The notes under the pieces were generated by a model, which was not told the DNA's origin, did not search any database, and saw only the letters and a list, made by a program, of their open reading frames with translations. Shown one piece after another: positions 61,239 through 64,000 of a stretch of DNA of 64,000 nucleotides. The position numbers and the translations under genes were made by a program. The DNA comes from Selaginella tamariscina (Eukaryota > Streptophyta > Lycopodiopsida > Selaginellales > Selaginellaceae): positions 372,001 through 436,000 of the forward strand of contig PUQB01000013.1 in the NCBI GenBank assembly GCA_003024785.1. The letters run 5' to 3'. The first letter of the stretch is position 1. The number at the start of each line of letters is the position of its first letter.

Positions 61239-63056
61239 TTACATACATATATTTAATTTATAATTGAATTTAGAATCAATTTTTAATGTATTTTCTGAAA
61301 ATATATTCTCTTTAATATTAAATATATATGTCCAAAATGTTAACGATTGACACTTACATTGGAAAGCAAAACATAAGCTGCAGGATCCAAATCTCTCAAG
61401 GTCCACCTTCGTTCGTCTGCCTTGTATATTACAGGCTCCAAGTACACATGTCAAATCCAGACCGTCAGGAACAAATGGCATGCTCGCAAGCAGCTCCTCC
61501 GCATACTGCAAATGCCCAGCCCGCGCCAGGACATCAACCATACACGAATAATGCTGCTTTGTAGGAGCCAAATCATAGTCCATAACCATAGAAAGAAACA
61601 TACTTCTACCAACATACACCTTCCCTGCTCTACTGCACGCTACCAACACCGAAACGAAGCTGAGTTCATCCGGCAACTCAGCAGCACTTAGAGTACTGAA
61701 TGTGAAACTCGCATTGTTAACATCCGAGTTGTGAACATACGCAGAGATAATGGTGTTCCAAGAGAGAAGGTTATGCTCCGGAAGCCTTCAAACAGCTCTC
61801 TTTGCTCTCTCCAAATGCCCATTCTGGGCATATGCAGTAATCATTGCGGAAGTTGTCACTAAGTTCTTCCTGCATATCATTGAACATCTCCTTAGCTTCC
61901 TGTATGTGTCCATTGATGGCATATGCAGTTAGCATTGCAGTCATTGCAACATCATCAGGAAACTCGATCCGATCAAACATCTGTTTTGCTTCGTTTAAAT
62001 ACCCAATATGACATAGGCAGTGAGAAGAAAGTGTACATCCCACAGTGTTCCCCTCCGGTAGTCTATCAAAGATATACTTCACACCTTCAATCTCTCCGCG
62101 TTGTATGTAAGCGTTTGTGATGGTTTTTAACGAAACCGAGTCCTGTTCCGGCATGTCTTCAAAGATCTCCCTCGCTTTTGACATATGCCCTTCTCGGGCA
62201 TATGCAGTTAACAAGATGGTCCAAGTGAGTAAGTTTCTAGCCGGCATTCTGAAGAAGATATCGGACGTGCCCATGAGATCACCGGACTGGAGATATGCAC
62301 AGAGAAGGGAGTTCCACGAAGGTATATCTGGACATTCAATTGTATCAAACACTGCTTTGGCCTCGGACAGATGCCCGTTCTGGGCATATGCGGAAACCAT
62401 TGCATTCGACAACACAACGTCGAGCCGAGGTGAGCTCTCAAAGACCCTCTTCGCGAGACTAAGGTGTCCTGAACTGGAGTGGAAGTCTACCATAACTGTG
62501 TACGTTACAAGGTTCTTCTGTGGCATTGCATCAAAACACTCAACGACTTGCTGCATATGCCCGTGTCCGGCATATGCAGACAGCATGGTGTTCCAGGAGA
62601 CCAGATTCTTACCCGGCATAGAATCGAACAACTTCTTTGTCTCCTCGAGACTATCCTCTGCAAACCACCATCATCACCGAGTTCCACGAAGAGATATCTC
62701 TACGAGGCATTGTATTGAAGAACAGCACAGCCTCCTGCAGATGCCCAGCTTGGGTATATGCATTCAACATGGAGTTCAGGCATGTTATGTCTATCTCCGG
62801 GAGCCTATCAAACACACTCTTGGCCGTCTCGAAATCCCCATTCTGAGAGTATGCATTCAACATGGTCGTGGCAGAGATTAGATTCAACTGCGGAATGTTG
62901 TGGTAGAGCTCTATCGCCTTATGTAAATGCCCATTCCTGGCATATGCAGTCAAGAGAGTACACCATACCACAAGGTCCCGTTGCTCGAGACTGTGAAACA
63001 TCCTCTCTGCTCTCTCAGCGTCCCCTACGTCCACCACTGCAGACATAACACAATGA

Positions 63057-63091
<35 letters not shown>

Positions 63092-63594
63092 TAACACCCA
63101 CATACATGTTGTCAAGACGGGAGTGTATGAGGCAATGCTATGCTCCGGCATTTCTTCGAGGATTTCCAGTGCTTCCCGCAAATGCCCATTCTGGGCAAAT
63201 GCAGTAACCACTGTGTTCCAAGAGATGATATTACGAACAGGTGCCTGATTGAAGAGCCGAACGCAGCTATGTATATCTCTGTTCTCTGAGAAGGCAGCCA
63301 GCATTGTGTTCCAGGAGATCAAATCCTTATCCGGCATTGTTTCAAAGACCCGTTCTGCTTCATGGATATGCCCTGTCTTGGCATTGCATCCAGCATGGTA
63401 GTCCACGAAACTAAACACTGCTGTGGCATTAAATCGATGTTCTCTGGGCCTCCAGTAGCAGACCTCTGTTACCGTATATCTGTAACATCTCGTTGCAGCA
63501 AACACGGTCCCATGGGCATCCTGTGAAAGAGCTCGTGTGCTTTCTCCAGTTGCCCATTCTTCACATATATTGAAAGGTTAGCAAACGCGTCCAT
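61239..63594 (-). pseudogene. PPR protein gene with frameshifts
   Basis: Minus strand from ATG 63594 (DAFANLSIYVKNGQLEKAHE). At least fifteen PPR repeats follow, for example DLISWNTMLAAFSENRDIHS, NIISWNTVVTAFAQNGHLRE, NLVSWNTMLSAYAGHGHMQQ, LLTWTILLTAYAREGHMSKA and VAMTAMLTAYAINGHIQEAK, ending with a typical pre-E block (YSCMVDVLARAGHLQYAEEL, DLTCVLGACNIQGRR). A ~70-base intron with a (TG)n(GA)n tract lies at about 63037-63107 (donor gtatgtgg, acceptor tctgcag). Frame changes occur near 63400 (one base lost from GCATATGCC), 62640 and 61770. Repeats of 31-35 residues suggest organellar RNA binding. If the single-base gaps are sequencing errors the gene could be intact. Confidence 0.8.
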
Positions 63595-63599
63595 AACCC

Positions 63600-64000
63600 C
63601 CACTACTACCTATGCGTGTTGTGTGCGTGTGTGTGTGTGTATGCGCGCGCGTGCGTGCGTGTGCGTGTGTTTGTGTGTGTGCATGAGTGAGGAGAGAGGG
63701 GTAGAATATATAATTTTACAAGTTTGGTAAATCAGGGCCATTTTTGGTATTTTCCCATAATACACGATATGGTTGTGCTGTATGCATGAGAGAGAGAGAG
63801 AGAGAGAGGGGGAGAGAGAGAGGGGGGGGGGAGAGAGAGAGAGAGGGGAGAGAGAGGGAGAGGGAGAGGGGGAGAGGGAGAGGAAGAGAGAGTTAGGTTG
63901 GTGAATGGAGGTCTCCTCAGGACGATATGGTTGTTGTCGTTTGAGAGAGAGAGAGGGAGAGAGGGAGAGGGAGAGCGAGAGGGAGAGGGAGAGGGAGAGA
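63600..64000. repeat. (TG)n and (GA)n microsatellite DNA
   Basis: TG/CG-alternating tract at 63615-63680, then long GAGAGG purine tract to the window end. No gene. Confidence 0.9.

Noticed and set aside
62117..62881. 254-codon plus-strand frame
   Set aside because: Antisense shadow of the PPR gene, whose repeat phase keeps the opposite frame open.

Overview
This is nuclear DNA of a land plant. The window has interstitial TTTAGGG telomere-type repeats, many decayed PPR genes of the 'MPxKNLVSWN..AYAQNGH' type, a PR-10/Bet v 1 exon, an F-box gene and degraded Ty1/copia and Ty3/gypsy elements. Every intron I could place by splice sites is very short (53-62 bases, one of about 70). That, with the PPR style, suggests a seed-free vascular plant such as a Selaginella-type lycophyte; the placement is inference. 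Most of the window is AT-rich repeat and transposon debris. The only clearly intact single-exon host gene is the F-box gene at 52.9-54.1 kb.

Layout. 1-3.5 kb is one arm of a large inverted repeat; the other arm is 25.5-30.7 kb, and both carry LTR remnants and a degenerate minisatellite. 5.7-8.1 kb is a decayed copia element, and 8.3-9.6 kb an LTR fragment. 10.4-17.4 kb is AT-rich, with a tandem array of roughly 0.45-0.52 kb units and one PPR fragment. 17.7-20.1 kb (minus), 47.4-49.4 kb (plus) and 59.2-59.9 kb (plus) are three damaged copies of one gene that encoded a P-loop NTPase, a bromodomain and a PHD finger. 20.5-22.3 kb is an LTR with a primer-binding site. 24.2-25.5 kb is a PPR pseudogene. 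27.5-29.1 kb is a solo LTR with a target-site duplication. 31.86-46.53 kb is a large DNA transposon. 55.5-59.2 kb is a decayed gypsy element, 60.1-60.5 kb an 18S rRNA fragment, and 61.2-63.6 kb a PPR gene with frameshifts.

The main discovery candidate is the 14.67-kb element at 31864-46532. It has 26-bp terminal inverted repeats (ATGCA...TGCAT) and a 4-bp target-site duplication (ATGT). It carries a DDE-type, DUF7869-like transposase gene on the plus strand. On the minus strand it carries a decayed gene joining a ParB-like domain to a DNA-methyltransferase-like domain, and an FCP1/HAD-phosphatase-like gene. A 236-bp element at 25685-25920 has the same termini, a CAAA duplication and an identifiable empty site in the other inverted-repeat arm. 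Its two halves match the two ends of the large element, so it reads as an internal-deletion derivative. The large element also holds two arrays (37.0-38.5 and 42.1-42.7 kb) of an 18-bp perfect palindrome, GGCGGGATTAATCCCGCC, upstream of its minus- and plus-strand genes, plus a lone copy inside an intron of the ParB gene. A ParB-like protein together with clustered palindromes in one mobile unit recalls bacterial ParB-parS, but binding is only a hypothesis.
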